Source: Garcia nutans
Lineage: Eukaryota > Streptophyta > Magnoliopsida > Malpighiales > Euphorbiaceae
NCBI GenBank assembly: GCA_947685225.1
Contig: CANTUV010000062.1
Coordinates: 12,730,501-12,794,500, forward strand
DNA length: 64,000 nt
Direction: 5' to 3'
Part shown: positions 1-10,903 of the stretch, piece after piece
Layout: every line of letters starts with the position of its first letter
Numbering within the stretch: position 1 is the first letter of the stretch
Made by a program: the position numbers and the translations under genes
Notes under the pieces: model-generated
The model's input: only the letters and a program-made list of their open reading frames with translations
What the model was told of the DNA's origin: nothing
Database searches by the model: none

Positions 1-1921
1 ACACCGTCATTGATTTGAAAGTACAGTCGATGGTTGATTATTTTAGAAGAGTTTGAGATTGAATATATAACCAAGAAAACCATTAAAGGAAGAGCAGTAG
101 CAAAATTCCTAGCCCAACAACTATTGCCAGACAGTGAGGAAGTGGTTTTGGAATTTTTTGATGAATATTTAGAGGTCATAGGGGTACAAGGATGAGAAAT
201 GTACTTTGACAAAGCAGTAAATAGAAAAGGTGCTGGTCTGGGGGTTATATTGAAATCGCCCGAAGGGGAGCTCATTCCTCTTGCTAAGAAGTTGAAGTTT
301 AGGATAAGCAACAACATGGTCAAGTATGAAGCTTGCATTTTTTTCTTGAAAACCCTGATGATCATGAAGATGGATAAGGTATAGGTTTTTAGTGATTCTT
401 TGCTAGTGGTATCACAAGTAAATGGTGAATGGGAGTTGAAGGAAGAAAAGTTAAAACCATACCATGATTATTTGACCATGATGAAGAAAAACTTCAAGGA
501 GTGTAGATTTATACACCTGCTAAGGGAGAAAAACCAGATGGCCGATGCCCTGGCCATATTGGCTTCGGTATTAAAAGATCTTGTTAAGTTATTTCTTAAG
601 CCTCTGATTTTGACTAGTTCATCGACTCCTTGTTATGAATATGAAATAGTCATAGAAATTGATACATATCATGATACATGGTACGACATTACTAGATAGT
701 TCTTGGAAAGTAGGGAGTACCCATAAGATGCAACAAAGGAAGAAAGAAGAGCTATAAGGCGATGGTCTTTGCAGTACATCACCTTTCATGGGGAGTTGTA
801 TTGAAGATGGCTTGATGGAGTGCATTTAAGATGCTTAAGAAAGTCTGAAGTCGAGCAAATCATGTTCGAGATACATGCCGAAAGTTATGGACCCCATATG
901 AGTGGATTGGCCCTGGTTAAAAAGATAATCCGACAAGGCTATTAATGGCTTACTAAGGAAAAAGACTGCATTAATTTTGTGAGAAGTCAACAGTGTCAGA
1001 TGCATAGGAATTTGAATCACCTACCTCTTAAAGAACTATATTCCATGTCTTCTCCCTGGCCTTTTACAACCTGAGGAATTGACATTATTGGGGAGATACA
1101 TCCAACGGTTTCAAACGGTCACATATTTATTGTAGTAGCAGCTGATTATTTTTCAAAATGGGTTAAAGCCGAGTCTTTCAATAAGCTGGGGGTAAAACAA
1201 ATGGCTAGGTTTATTGAAAAGAACATCGTCTGTAGATATGGGGCCCCACACAGTGTGATATCAAATAATGGGGTGTAGTTTCAAGGAGCAGTTAAGGATT
1301 TATTCTCAAAGTACTAGATTTGTCATCACCAGTCTTCACCTTATAGACTTAAGGCTAAAGGTGCAGTGGAAGCAACTAACAAAATGATTAAGTAGATTCT
1401 GTCCAAGATGACTAAGACATATAGAGATTGGTCGGGAGTGCTTCCTTTCGCTTTGTGAGGCTATAAGACTAGTGTACGAACCCCATCTGGAATGACACCA
1501 TTTTTCTTGGTTTATGGGATGGAAGCTGTGTTGCCAATTGAGATTGAGATCAAATCGCTATGGGTAATCCTGGAAGTTGAATTGCCTGAGATGGAATGGG
1601 TAGCAAGCAAATATGCACAGTTGGCCTTGTTAGAAGAAAAAAGGTTGAAGGCATTGTATCATCACCAGCTGTATCAAAGAAAAATAGCTCGGCCTTACAA
1701 CAGAATGGTTAAGATCAGAAAGCATAAAGTCAGTGACTTAGTCTTGAAGTAGTGCAAACCCAATGTCTCTGACCCGAGAGGGAAGTTTAGACCTAGATGG
1801 GAAGGGTCGTATGTTGTAAAAAAAAGTCATGAGTAAGGAAGCATTCAAGTTTTTAGACATGGATGGGAATAAATTTAGTGAGCTAGTAAACATTGGTAGG
1901 TTGAAGAGGTTCTATGTTTGA
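1..1921 (+). pseudogene. Decayed Ty3/gypsy (Tat-like) pol: RNase H and integrase
   Basis: The piece enters at the left edge inside the reverse transcriptase/RNase H connection. A plant-type second RNase H follows at 199-570: FD near the start, YEAC at about 330, FSDS at about 390 and MADALA at about 540, the usual acidic positions. Integrase follows at about 1080-1500 (VAADYFSKWVKAESF, AVEATNK and a PFFLVYGMEAVLP tail), then the C-terminal domain to about 1920. Many in-frame stops and shifts break the frame, so no product is expected. The second RNase H after the RT-linked one fits the Tat/Retand/Ogre group; that lineage call rests on family knowledge, not on a tree. It shares orientation and context with the 3' LTR at 5851. 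Confidence 0.85.
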
Positions 1922-1931
1922 TAAAAAAAAA

Positions 1932-2100
1932 AAGAGCTTGCTAGGTTAAAAATTTGAAATGACGACCTAGACAAAAGTTAGAGCAACCCGCTAGTTTCAA
2001 AAACCTGAAAGGGTGAGCTAGGCAACAATTAGAGCTAAATGAACGAAAATTGTCGATTAGAAAATTCGAAAGGGTTGCTTGGTGACAAGAGTGATCTTGT
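1932..2100 (+). repeat. Short internal repeats downstream of gypsy pol (block 1)
   Basis: Three degenerate units of about 50 bases follow the integrase, each built as GCTAGGTT, then a GAAAACC-like core, then GGGYRGCCTAGRCAAAAATT. The same unit returns at 2752-3042, about 650 bases further on. This is untranslated 3' sequence of the gypsy element. Role unknown. Confidence 0.6.
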
Positions 2101-2329
2101 GTATGTTGGCTTAATATTTTTGATTGTTCCCTGATTTAATAAACATAGTTGATTTTAAATTTATTCTATATGCACTATTTTGAATTAATTTTCCAGTAAA
2201 CTAAAATAAATATCGCAATAGAAAAAGGTGATGATAAATTATAAAAGGAAAGAAAACATCTTTTATTATTATTATTATTTGTTCATCCTAACATTATTTT
2301 CCTAAAAGATTGACAACTATAAAATCTAT

Positions 2330-2640
2330 GGCAGACAATAAGTGTAGCGTGTAGGCCAACTTTGCTTCAGTCGGTCCAAGAAGGCTTCAGTTAGATGAGG
2401 CATGTCCAAATCAGGTGTGAACTCAGAACCTCAAGGCTCAGCTCCATACTGACAGTCAAGACGATGAGGATCATAGTAAGTACCTTTATGAAGAGAAGCA
2501 AGAGGGACATACATTAGATATGTTCGAATGGTAACATGAGTAATCTTCCACCAAGGCACTAACCAATGGATGTTGATCATAGCACGTAAGCAAATCCAAT
2601 TGATCCAGTCAGCATTTGAGGAGGCAGGACGGAGCAATTT
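2330..2640 (-). pseudogene. Antisense coding-like segment in gypsy 3' region
   Basis: Read on the minus strand, an open stretch of roughly 100 codons (open frame from 2637 leftward, continuing past one stop) has a protein-like composition. It has many Trp and Pro residues, including WINWICLRAMI and WLVPWWKITHV, and a later LTEAFLDRLKQSW. I do not recognise the family; the Trp-rich pattern loosely recalls PMD-like sequences. It lies between the sense-strand pol and the 3' LTR, where Tat-lineage elements are known to carry antisense ORFs. With the segment at 4160-4615 it may be one spliced antisense gene; the exon joins are not proven. Confidence 0.35.
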
Positions 2641-2751
2641 CCTAGCATAATGATTTCATGAAAGATATTTGGTGAAGTCTACATGTGGAGTGTCGAGTAA
2701 GCAGAGGCACTCCTGTAGTCAGATCTATAAAAAAAGATAGCCATACTCATA

Positions 2752-3042
2752 AAAAAAGAGCTCATTAGGTTGAAAACTCACAAGGGCGGCCTAAGTAAAA
2801 ATTTGGGTGGTTCGCTAGTTTTGAAAAGCCGCAAGGGTGGTCTAGACAAAAATTAGAACCAATATATATATATATATATATATATAAAGAGTCCGCTAGG
2901 TTGAAAACCCATAAGGGTAGCCTAGGCAAAATTAGGAAAGCTTGCTAGTTTCGAAAACCCATAAAGGTGGGCTAGACAAAAATTATAGCAATAAAAATAA
3001 AAGCCTAAATTGAAAACTCGAAAGGGTAGTTTAGGAAAATAC
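2752..3042 (+). repeat. Short internal repeats (block 2) with a TA microsatellite
   Basis: Five units of about 50 bases of the same GCTAGGTTGAAAACCC...GGCCTAGGCAAAAATT motif as at 1932-2100. A (TA)n run at about 2862-2886 separates the second and third units. The two blocks are separated by the antisense coding-like segment, so that segment may have been inserted into one original array. Confidence 0.6.
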
Positions 3043-4159
3043 CTGAAGCACCAAGGGACTCCCAACCAACCTTCCCAAAGATTCTGATTTGAATTAGTCT
3101 AATCCAACTAGGGTCTCTACTAAGATCACAGGTATTGGCTACAGTCCTCCTTCCATTTGGTCCATGATATTCAGAACTCGCGGATCAATATCACCGTCAA
3201 CAGAAACAAGCAAGAATTGGCTAAACAAACATAGATAGAACATTTGTCCCTAAGCTTTGGTTGGAGCCAAATGAGAAGTGTAAAAATCTATCAAGGGATA
3301 GAGCAAGATTTTCTCACCTCGCGTTAACTGTAGAACTTCAGGTTTTGAAAGTTGAAATAGCATCTGCATCTTTTATTGAGTTTTGGAAGTTAGCAAGAGT
3401 AGTGCCATTGGTTGTCGAATATCCAAGAATAGCTTCAAATTCTTCGATCATGGGACACATCTCAAAATTGTTTATCTTGAAAGTCCTAATTTTTATATTC
3501 CAAAAGACAGCCATGGCATGAAGAAATGGTTAGTCCAATTTGACATTTTGAAAACATTTTAAGACACTAAGTTGAGATTATGATATTTGTTACCAGTGTG
3601 TTGGCTTGATAATTTTGAATAAATTCTTGATCTTTTTCAAATTGGCCTCAGTCATGATGAGAGCGTGACAATTGGTATTAAGAAGAGTGGATGACTGCAG
3701 AAACAAAAATTACGGGGATGCTATTAATTTGAATTAATTAAGGAGTTACTATTTTAGATTTTGAAGAAAAGAAAGGAATGTATTGATTTATATAAACACT
3801 GGTTAAATTGTGCAAAGACAAATCCCTGCAGAATTAGGTTTTGATTTGAAAGTGTTAAATTCATTACAAAATTGAAAAATGTCAAATCCAAATCCATGTT
3901 TGTGTTGGTTTTGTAATTTGCGTGAATTTGCACATGTGTATATGTAAAAAAAAAAGGAAGTCAAACTATCACAAAAAAATGTCCAGATAAAAAAAGGGAA
4001 ATAAAAAGTCAAACTATCTTACAATTCTTTATTCATTTTTGTACAATGAAATTTAATACAAGGTTTTAATATAGACTGGTCACTGTGAGGGAGGTGGCGG
4101 TCTACAGCTAAATAAATTTTTGAGAAAATCATCGCTTGTTGGAGATGGAGGCATATTAT
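3043..4159. other. Gypsy 3' internal region, no gene seen
   Basis: AT-rich sequence between the repeat block and the antisense ORF. Short open frames on both strands (for example 3261-3521 plus) show no motif I recognise. Could hold introns of the antisense coding region. Confidence 0.4.
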
Positions 4160-4615
4160 CTATCCAGTTACCCTCTTAACAAGCATCCAGATCCTGGTTA
4201 TTCCAATCATCAGTATTATTTCCCATGAAAGTAGGTGGCACATCATGGTCATCGGTCGAGGACCTCCTTGATGAAGACACACCAGGATCCCTATAGCCTT
4301 GGAATCTGTAATCCCGAAAGTTTCATTCGAGATGATAAGCATACCAATGACTGGCGGCCAATTATTCATGCAGCTTCCAATTATGTTCTTTAAGCATGTG
4401 CTGTGAGCTAGAAAAGGAAAAATTAGATTCATATATTTTTCATGCATATGTCTAGCATATATGAATGTGACATAGGGGTTACGTACCAGATAGCTCAAAT
4501 CAAAGCCCTGAGGCCCAGACGATGACTCAGTATAAAGAAATGGTTGAGGAGGAGCTGTACTACTTGGACTGACTGCATGATGCTCAACAATATTCGAGTG
4601 ATCAACCACCTGCAA
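4160..4615 (-). CDS. Antisense hypothetical ORF inside gypsy element (151 codons)
   Basis: An open minus-strand frame with a Ser/Pro/Gln-rich start (about residues 1-35) and then a more hydrophobic stretch (GFDLSYLVRNPYVTFIY, about residues 37-53). I do not recognise a domain. A GT after SYLV (GTACGT, near 4485) would be a good splice donor, so the conserved part may end there. A short upstream minus-strand segment near 4900-5003 starting MAIPQH could be a first exon. It sits opposite in strand to pol and upstream of the 3' LTR, the usual place for antisense ORFs of Tat-type elements. It could also be a captured host fragment or a chance ORF. Confidence 0.35.
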   Translation of the reverse strand: MQVVDHSNIVEHHAVSPSSTAPPQPFLYTESSSGPQGFDLSYLVRNPYVTFIYARHMHEKYMNLIFPFLAHSTCLKNIIGSCMNNWPPVIGMLIISNETFGITDSKAIGILVCLHQGGPRPMTMMCHLLSWEIILMIGITRIWMLVKRVTG

Positions 4616-5485
4616 AAATCTTTTACCTATTTTTTCCTAACTAATTTTCTAAATTCAATATTTTCATGCAATAATATATATTTTTTCTAACTAATTTTCT
4701 GTCGTATATTTGTATTTTAATTCTAATTATATGTGTAAGCTCATTATTTGTATGATTAGTTAGCTTATTTTTCTACTACAAATAATAAATTAACAGTAAA
4801 AACACATAAAAATCATAAATTTTAAGAAAATACATCTTGTAAAAATTAAATAATAATAAATACCTGTATTTTCTCTTGTGAACTTCTGTGGAGGTTCATC
4901 CCCACTAGAATTAGAATTCGGTCCAATCTACAATCTCTAAGGTAAGCTCAAATTTGAGGCTCCATGCATGGACTAGTCCTAGATGCGTGTTGAGGTATTG
5001 CCATTTCCTTTTCTTTTTGAAGATTGATTTTTTTAATAAAAAAGGAGAAGAGAAGCAGCTTGAAAATTTCCCAAGAGTTTTGAAGTTCTGAGTGAAAGAA
5101 CGAATGCTTTCTCAATTAATTTATAGACAAATGAAGTCTGAAGGATAAGTTTTCAAATTTCTTAAAAAAAAAGAAAAAAGCTAAAAGCTAAAAAATATGA
5201 TAACGTGAATAAAGTCAAAGAAAGGGACAATACATTTGTCCCATGTCCCATCCCTTATTCTTTTCATACTGCAATTTCCTTTCTTTCAATAATTTTTGAC
5301 ACAGCACACGGGCACACAATAATAAATATTTATTATGGATCTATATTTTTTATTTGTGTCTAAAAAATAGTTTTATCCTCATAAAATATTTTAAACATGC
5401 AGAGAGCAAGAGTATATAGGTATCCAGATAAAGTAAAAAATAGCTAAATTTTTTGCAAAATACTTTACTAACAACAATTAATTTT

Positions 5486-5770
5486 TGCAGGTATTTCGGG
5501 TCCAGAACCTAAACCAATCTGGGTCCAAAACAAAAAATTATTTTAGAGTCCAGAACTCAAATCAATCCGAGTCCAAAACCCAAAATCATTCGGGTCCAGA
5601 ATCTAAACCAATTCTGGTCTAGAACCCAAAATCATTTTTGAGTCCAGAACTCAAATCGGGTCTAGAACCCAAACCACCTCAGGTTCAGAATCCAAAAAAA
5701 TAAATCTTCGAGTCCAAAACTCAAATTGGGTCCAAAATCCAAATCAATCCAACCTCGGGTCTAGAACACA
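5486..5770 (+). repeat. Minisatellite GGGTCCAGAACCCAAA
   Basis: About a dozen degenerate units of 18-25 bases, each containing GGGTCCAGAAC or GAGTCCAAAAC followed by CCAAATCA-like sequence. Several units differ by simple transitions. It ends about 80 bases before the 3' LTR, so it is part of the gypsy 3' internal region. Confidence 0.8.
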
Positions 5771-5837
5771 TTTTTGTATAAAATCAGCTTGAACTCATGT
5801 TACTTTTCACTCTCTGAATAAATTCAAGATCGTTCAA

Positions 5838-5850
5838 GCAGGGGGCAAAC
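5838..5850 (+). promoter_or_regulatory. Polypurine tract before 3' LTR
   Basis: AGCAGGGGGCAAAC lies directly against a TGTAGAC LTR start. This purine run is the expected plus-strand primer for reverse transcription and fixes the LTR at 5851 as a 3' LTR on the plus strand. Confidence 0.7.
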
Positions 5851-7681
5851 TGTAGACTCTTGATTTTGGCCCTAAGTTAGTTTGGTCCAAATTAATGATG
5901 GCCTAAATACTTATCGGTTCGAAATCAGGTTTTAAAACCTAAAATAAATAGTTTGACATGAACAAGTCCATATCGACTTGGGCAACCCCAGTTCTACATG
6001 GTTTTATTTTGGCTTCAAGTTTAGTTCGACATGGTCACATTTTATAAGGAATTCAAAATTATTTTTAGTCAATATGCCTCAGGTGACGGTGTTTAATTAG
6101 GAAACTGATACATGTTTACGAAGTTTAACCTAAAATCTTCTTATAAATACAGGAGGAATTAACAAGAAGGGGACAACAACAGAGAATAACCAACAATTAG
6201 AAAGAGTAACCAAAACAACAAAAATCCTAGTAACTTGAGGGAGCAGTGAGTAGAAACACTAAAACTATTAAACCAGAAGGCAGTGATATACGTCTGTCTT
6301 CATCATCTCGTTCAACCAAGATTTTACATGCTCGATCAATGTGAAATATTTGTTGAACCAATGTCAGAGGTTTGCAATCCTTTATCAAATTTATTTTAAG
6401 CTTATAATAATTCAGTCATCTTGTTTTATTGTTTTATTTTTATTCCTGTTTCATTGTTTTGAAGTGTTATTCATGTGAAGAAAAACATCCAGTAGCAGTA
6501 GTCGAAATGTTATTCAATAATCCATATGATTAAATATGATCCATGTGGATGTTAATTCATTTCTGTGCTTATCATCCATTAAACCTTATTAAATTATTTT
6601 CAAAATAATTTGTTTAGATTAGTTTTAAAGTCACAGTAACCCTAAAATAAATTTTTAATACCTTTATAAAAACTCTAAAGCGATTTCCAGTATCAAAACC
6701 AATTCTAAAATAGTTTTTAATACTAAACCCTAAATGTCAGTTTCTGAATTCCAAAGTCCCGAGGATAGTTTTTAAGTCCTAAACTTTATAACCAATTTCT
6801 TAAGCTTTAAAACTCTAACCCTATTTTTCTAAAGAACCTAAACCCTAGTTTTTATTTTTATATAAACCCTAAAACCCTAAACCTTATTTTCTCAATCCAA
6901 GGCAGTAACCCTTTTTTCTTGAAAACCAAAACCCTAATCATAAGTTAAAAACTTTAGTTTTTATATTAATTATTTAATATGATATTTGAATGTAGAATTG
7001 ATTGTTAATTCATATTTATGTCTTTATGGATGTTTATTGCATTTTTATGTTGGATGCTTTGTTTTAAATGCTTGAATAATTTAATTAATTATTTATTTAG
7101 CTTTTACGATTGTAAAAAGCATGTTTCCACTTCGTGGGTACCTTAGTTTTTATTATGTAATTTAATCTATTGTTCAAAGATTTTGGATTAATGTAAAAGG
7201 ATACATTTTTACCTTTTGGCTGGTATCCTATTTATTTAGTTTTAGATATTGGATTTGGTTGTAAGGGTACATTTCCACCTCGTGTGGGTGCTCATTTATT
7301 TGTTTTGCTTGAACATTATTTTGATGTTAATGCAATGATGTTTTATTTTAACTATCATTTGTAGTATGGATAATATTATAAAAATTAAGAATATTATAAT
7401 ATCTAGACCTAAAAAAGAGGTCGGTTCCAATGAACTGAGCACTGTAGGGGTGCTGGGTCATTCTCACCTTCCTCATACATTCCCAACTTTTTGAACTCAT
7501 TAGGGGGTTGGGAATTCCTTAGGAATTGAGTCATCCACCCCTTTCTTTTTTCCAGCCAGTCCAGGTGGCAACTCCATTTTCTTTGAATTTAAACCCGTGT
7601 TCTCTAAGACCCTGAGCCTAGCAGTGTCGAAGTCATAAGAATCATTTCATATGGGAGTGGCGGCGAAAATCTCCGCTCACA
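5851..7681 (+). mobile_element. Gypsy 3' LTR, about 1.83 kb
   Basis: Starts TGTAGAC after the polypurine tract and ends CCGCTCACA. It aligns by eye with the separate LTR at 17121-18918 at both ends and through a long GGTCGGTTCCAATGAAC block (7421 and 18659). An AAACCCTA-rich stretch lies at about 6640-6950. The inner motif TGGCAACTCC (7566) looks like a primer site but lies within the region shared by both LTRs, so the right end is placed at 7681. No matching duplication can be tested because the 5' end of the element is outside the window. Confidence 0.8.
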
Positions 7682-7779
7682 TGCATTTGCTCACCCATTT
7701 TTCTGCAGAGAAGATAAGCTAAAATTTTTTTTCAATAGTACTTTAAAACTTTAAAACAAATGAGTTCACACTAAGCCCT

Positions 7780-8405
7780 ATATTGATTTCCACTAGAACA
7801 ACTACTTATTAAGCCTAATTATGAAACTCAAGTTGCAACAGTTGGGGAATTTTTTCAAGAGAGACAAAGAATGCTTTCTTTGCTCAAGGAGTGATTTTTG
7901 ATGTCCCAAAATAGACAAAAACATTTACCAAACCACAAAAGAAGTGAAAGAAGCTTTGACATTGATGACTTCATTTATTTGAAGCTGCAAATTTATAGGT
8001 AGAGTTCTATTTAGTCAAGAAGAGCTTGAAGCTCTCATCCATGTACTTTGGACTTTATAAAATAGTGGCTAAGGTGGGACTAGTAGCTTATAAGCTAGAG
8101 TTGCTTACACCTCTGCAATTTATAGGTTATTTCGTGTTTCTCTACTCAAGAAGTGTTTAGGAGATTGCATACAAGCTTCACTTGATCTTCCATTAGTTCA
8201 CAGAAACTGAGAATTTAAAGTGGAACCATTGATTGTGTTGGAAGACAGGATTGTATTGCGCAATAAGAAATAAGTCAGGCAGCTCTTGATTCATTGGTAA
8301 GGAATGATTAAGGAAGATGCTACTTGGGAAGACAAGGATTTTATTCATTCTCAGTTTCTTGATTTTTTCCTTAATGACAAGACAAATTTTGAAGATGGGG
8401 AGTAA
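7780..8405 (+). pseudogene. Chromovirus integrase C-terminus and chromodomain
   Basis: Frameshifted plus-strand code reads HKRSERSFDIDDFIYLKLQ (about 7940-7990), then YKIVAKVGLVAYKLELL (about 8060-8110), the SH3-like C-terminal part of a Ty3/gypsy integrase. A chromodomain-like tail follows (VEPLIVLEDRIVLRNKK at about 8221-8270; DATWEDKDFIHSQF at about 8318-8360). It ends just before an LTR at 8406. This layout is diagnostic of chromoviruses (Tekay/Reina-type) by family knowledge. Upstream domains are missing; the fragment begins soon after the gypsy LTR at 7681. Confidence 0.8.
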
Positions 8406-8915
8406 TGTTAAGACTAGAGAGTTGGATCCTTCAGTAGCATCAAACAACACAAGCAGTAGCAGAGGAAGAGGCTGTTAATAAGGCCTAATTGATAAGTGAA
8501 TTTGGACAGAATTAAAGATAATGAATTGCATGTGATCGAAGGTAATTGAAGATACTAAATTGTGTGTGATCGGAGGGGATTGAGTTATTATATGAGTTGG
8601 TTAAAATAAGTTAGTTAAGGAACTAAAATTTAGGCAAGTTATTTATTATCAAATCTATCATTACTACTAAAAGAGGGAAAGAATTGATATATTATGAGAT
8701 GAAATGTATGTTACAATCAACTAATCATTAATACAATCATTTTTCCTTCTCAAATTCTCTCTATCTTTCTTTCCTTTCTCCTCTTATCTCTTTGTTTTAC
8801 ATCTTCTCTTCGTTTTGTTGTTGTCATTCTTTTTCTTTCACTTTTACTCTCTACAAGTCAGGGTCAAGCTAAGTCAAGAAGGGGAATCCACCCTCCATGA
8901 CTCAAGTTCCTAACA
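8406..8915 (+). mobile_element. Chromovirus 3' LTR (510 bp)
   Basis: Begins TGTTAAGAC directly after the purine run GATGGGGAGTAA at the end of the chromodomain code and ends GTTCCTAACA. The TGTTA...TAACA ends form the expected short inverted repeat. The last third is pyrimidine-rich. Only the 3' copy is present. Confidence 0.75.
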
Positions 8916-9922
8916 ATTTTATTTCAATCAATCTCAAATTATGAAAAATAAAAATTGATTAAATTTTTTAATTTTTAATGATGCTCTTGAATCACTTGTT
9001 ATTAAAAAAAATCATTAATTAAAGATGTACTTGCTATTGAATAATTAAGAAATGTGAAATTCATATTAAGAAGTCTTGAAATGCTTTTTAATACCTTAGT
9101 TGACTGATTTGTTAATTATACAAATATTTAGTGTGTTGTTTTATTTATGAGAAATATTTTTTTAATTTTCACTTTTTTACGTTTCTCTTTTTCAAATTAA
9201 AAATAAATTAGAAAATATTTTAAAATTCCTTTCCATTTTAAAATTTCTCTATATTCCTCCATTTTCATTTCTACCTCTAAAATTAATTTTTTATTTATTT
9301 TTATAATTTTAATTTTTTTAAAAAGGTAAAAAAAGCATAAAGTTTGTTTCTATGGTATAGTTTAATTTTGAAAAATTTAGAAAATCAATTACATAGGCTC
9401 TTGAACTGCGTTATACTTTTAGTAACTACTGTAGCTCTATAAATAGTTTGCATTGATATATTTTAGTTTTTATAATATTTCAAATATAAAATAATTTTAT
9501 TTAAAAATATATATGAAAACTAAATATGAACATGTGATGTGTGAATATAATTTTTTTATGGTGTTATTTCTAACTATTTTCATAATTATATCATTTTCAA
9601 AAATTAAAGTATAAATTGTTTTAGAAATAAATGTAAATTAATTATACAAATCACTATAAATCATCATTTCTTTTAAAATTTGATTTCAAATTTTATAATA
9701 TCTAATTTTGATCATAGTCAATTATTTGGCATTGATAATTTCTCTATCACAAAGTAGTTAATAAATTAAAATAATGAATAAAACAACAACCATTCCTTAC
9801 AAATCGATGATGCTGATTTTAAAAATATTATAATTGATAATATGTGTAGAGTATTTATTTTACTATAATTATAGTTTTTTTTACATCTAACATAGCCTTT
9901 TCTTATAATATAAACTTTTATA
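8916..9922. other. AT-rich spacer
   Basis: Very AT-rich sequence without any coding signal, gene-like motif or recognisable repeat ends. Confidence 0.5.
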
Positions 9923-10595
9923 TATACCATCATGCATTAAATCCTAAAAATTAGAGGGATAAAATATCTAAATAATAAATTAAATAAAAATAAATAATAT
10001 TTAGTTATTTCTTAATTCTAAATTCCTTTTCTATTTCTAATTTTTTATGAACCCACAAAAATATATTACCCATTTTCTCTTCTAATAAATGTCAATAAAG
10101 AATATTTAATATGAATAAGTGTAGTAAAAATTTCTATGTATATTGTCATATGTTAAACCATAAGAATTTTAAGAGATATAGCACCTAATTCATAAATTAA
10201 ATAAAAAAAAATATTTAGTACTTTCTTATTTTTCTAAATTCCTTACTTTTTATATTCATAATTTTTAAGAATCCACAAAAATATATTATTCATTTTTTTG
10301 TTTAATAAATATCAATAAATAATATTTAATATGAACATATATAATACAAATTTTTATGCATATGATCATGTGTTAAACCAAAAATATTTTAAGGCATATA
10401 GCATCTAAAAGATAAATTAAATAAAAATAAATAATATTTAACTCTCTATTATCTTTCTAAATTTCTTATTTTAGGGATTTCCAATTTTTATAAATCCACA
10501 AAAATATGTTACTCAATTTTTATTTTAGTAAATGCTAATAAATAATATTTAATATGAATAAATATAATACAAATTTCTATGTATACCATCATGTA
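9923..10595. repeat. Tandem repeat, 3 copies of about 220 bp
   Basis: Three successive copies start near 9923, 10140 and 10360, each opening with TAYCATCATGYRTTAAA-like sequence and containing ATAAATTAAATAAAAATAA, then a CCACAAAAATATRTTA block and AATAATATTTAATATGAA. A fourth start is cut off at about 10582-10595. Copies differ by point changes and small indels, so the array is old. Confidence 0.8.
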
Positions 10596-10900
10596 GGGAT
10601 GACCATGGTTGATGGACCGCCGGTTTAGGTTTAAGAAATTTTTAAATTTGAACTAAATCGCATTGCCTATAGGGTGGTTCAAGTGCTGTTTCAAAACCAC
10701 TGATTTTGGTTCGAACATCAGTTCAAGGGAACTTCAGGGAACAATTTGATTGGATAGTTTTAAGCAATTTGAGAGAGTAGTTCAATGACTGTGTGGGATG
10801 GTTCAAAGGTGGTTTGAGGCAATTTGGGACTTGAGAGGCTATTCATTGATAATTTTAGTTAAAGTGTTAGAGAATTTCTTTTTGAAATTAAGATTAGTAA
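10596..10900. repeat. Possible hAT-type non-autonomous repeat
   Basis: Begins TAGGGATGACCATGG directly at the end of the tandem repeat and has the GGTTCAA/GGTTTGAA-rich text common to hAT-like MITEs in plants. A matching right end was not found, so the boundaries are guesses. Confidence 0.25.
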
Positions 10901-10903
10901 TGT

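Noticed and set aside
6640..6950. Interstitial telomere array
   Set aside because: AAACCCTA words are irregular and separated by unrelated sequence, and the same block occurs in a second LTR; it is part of the element.
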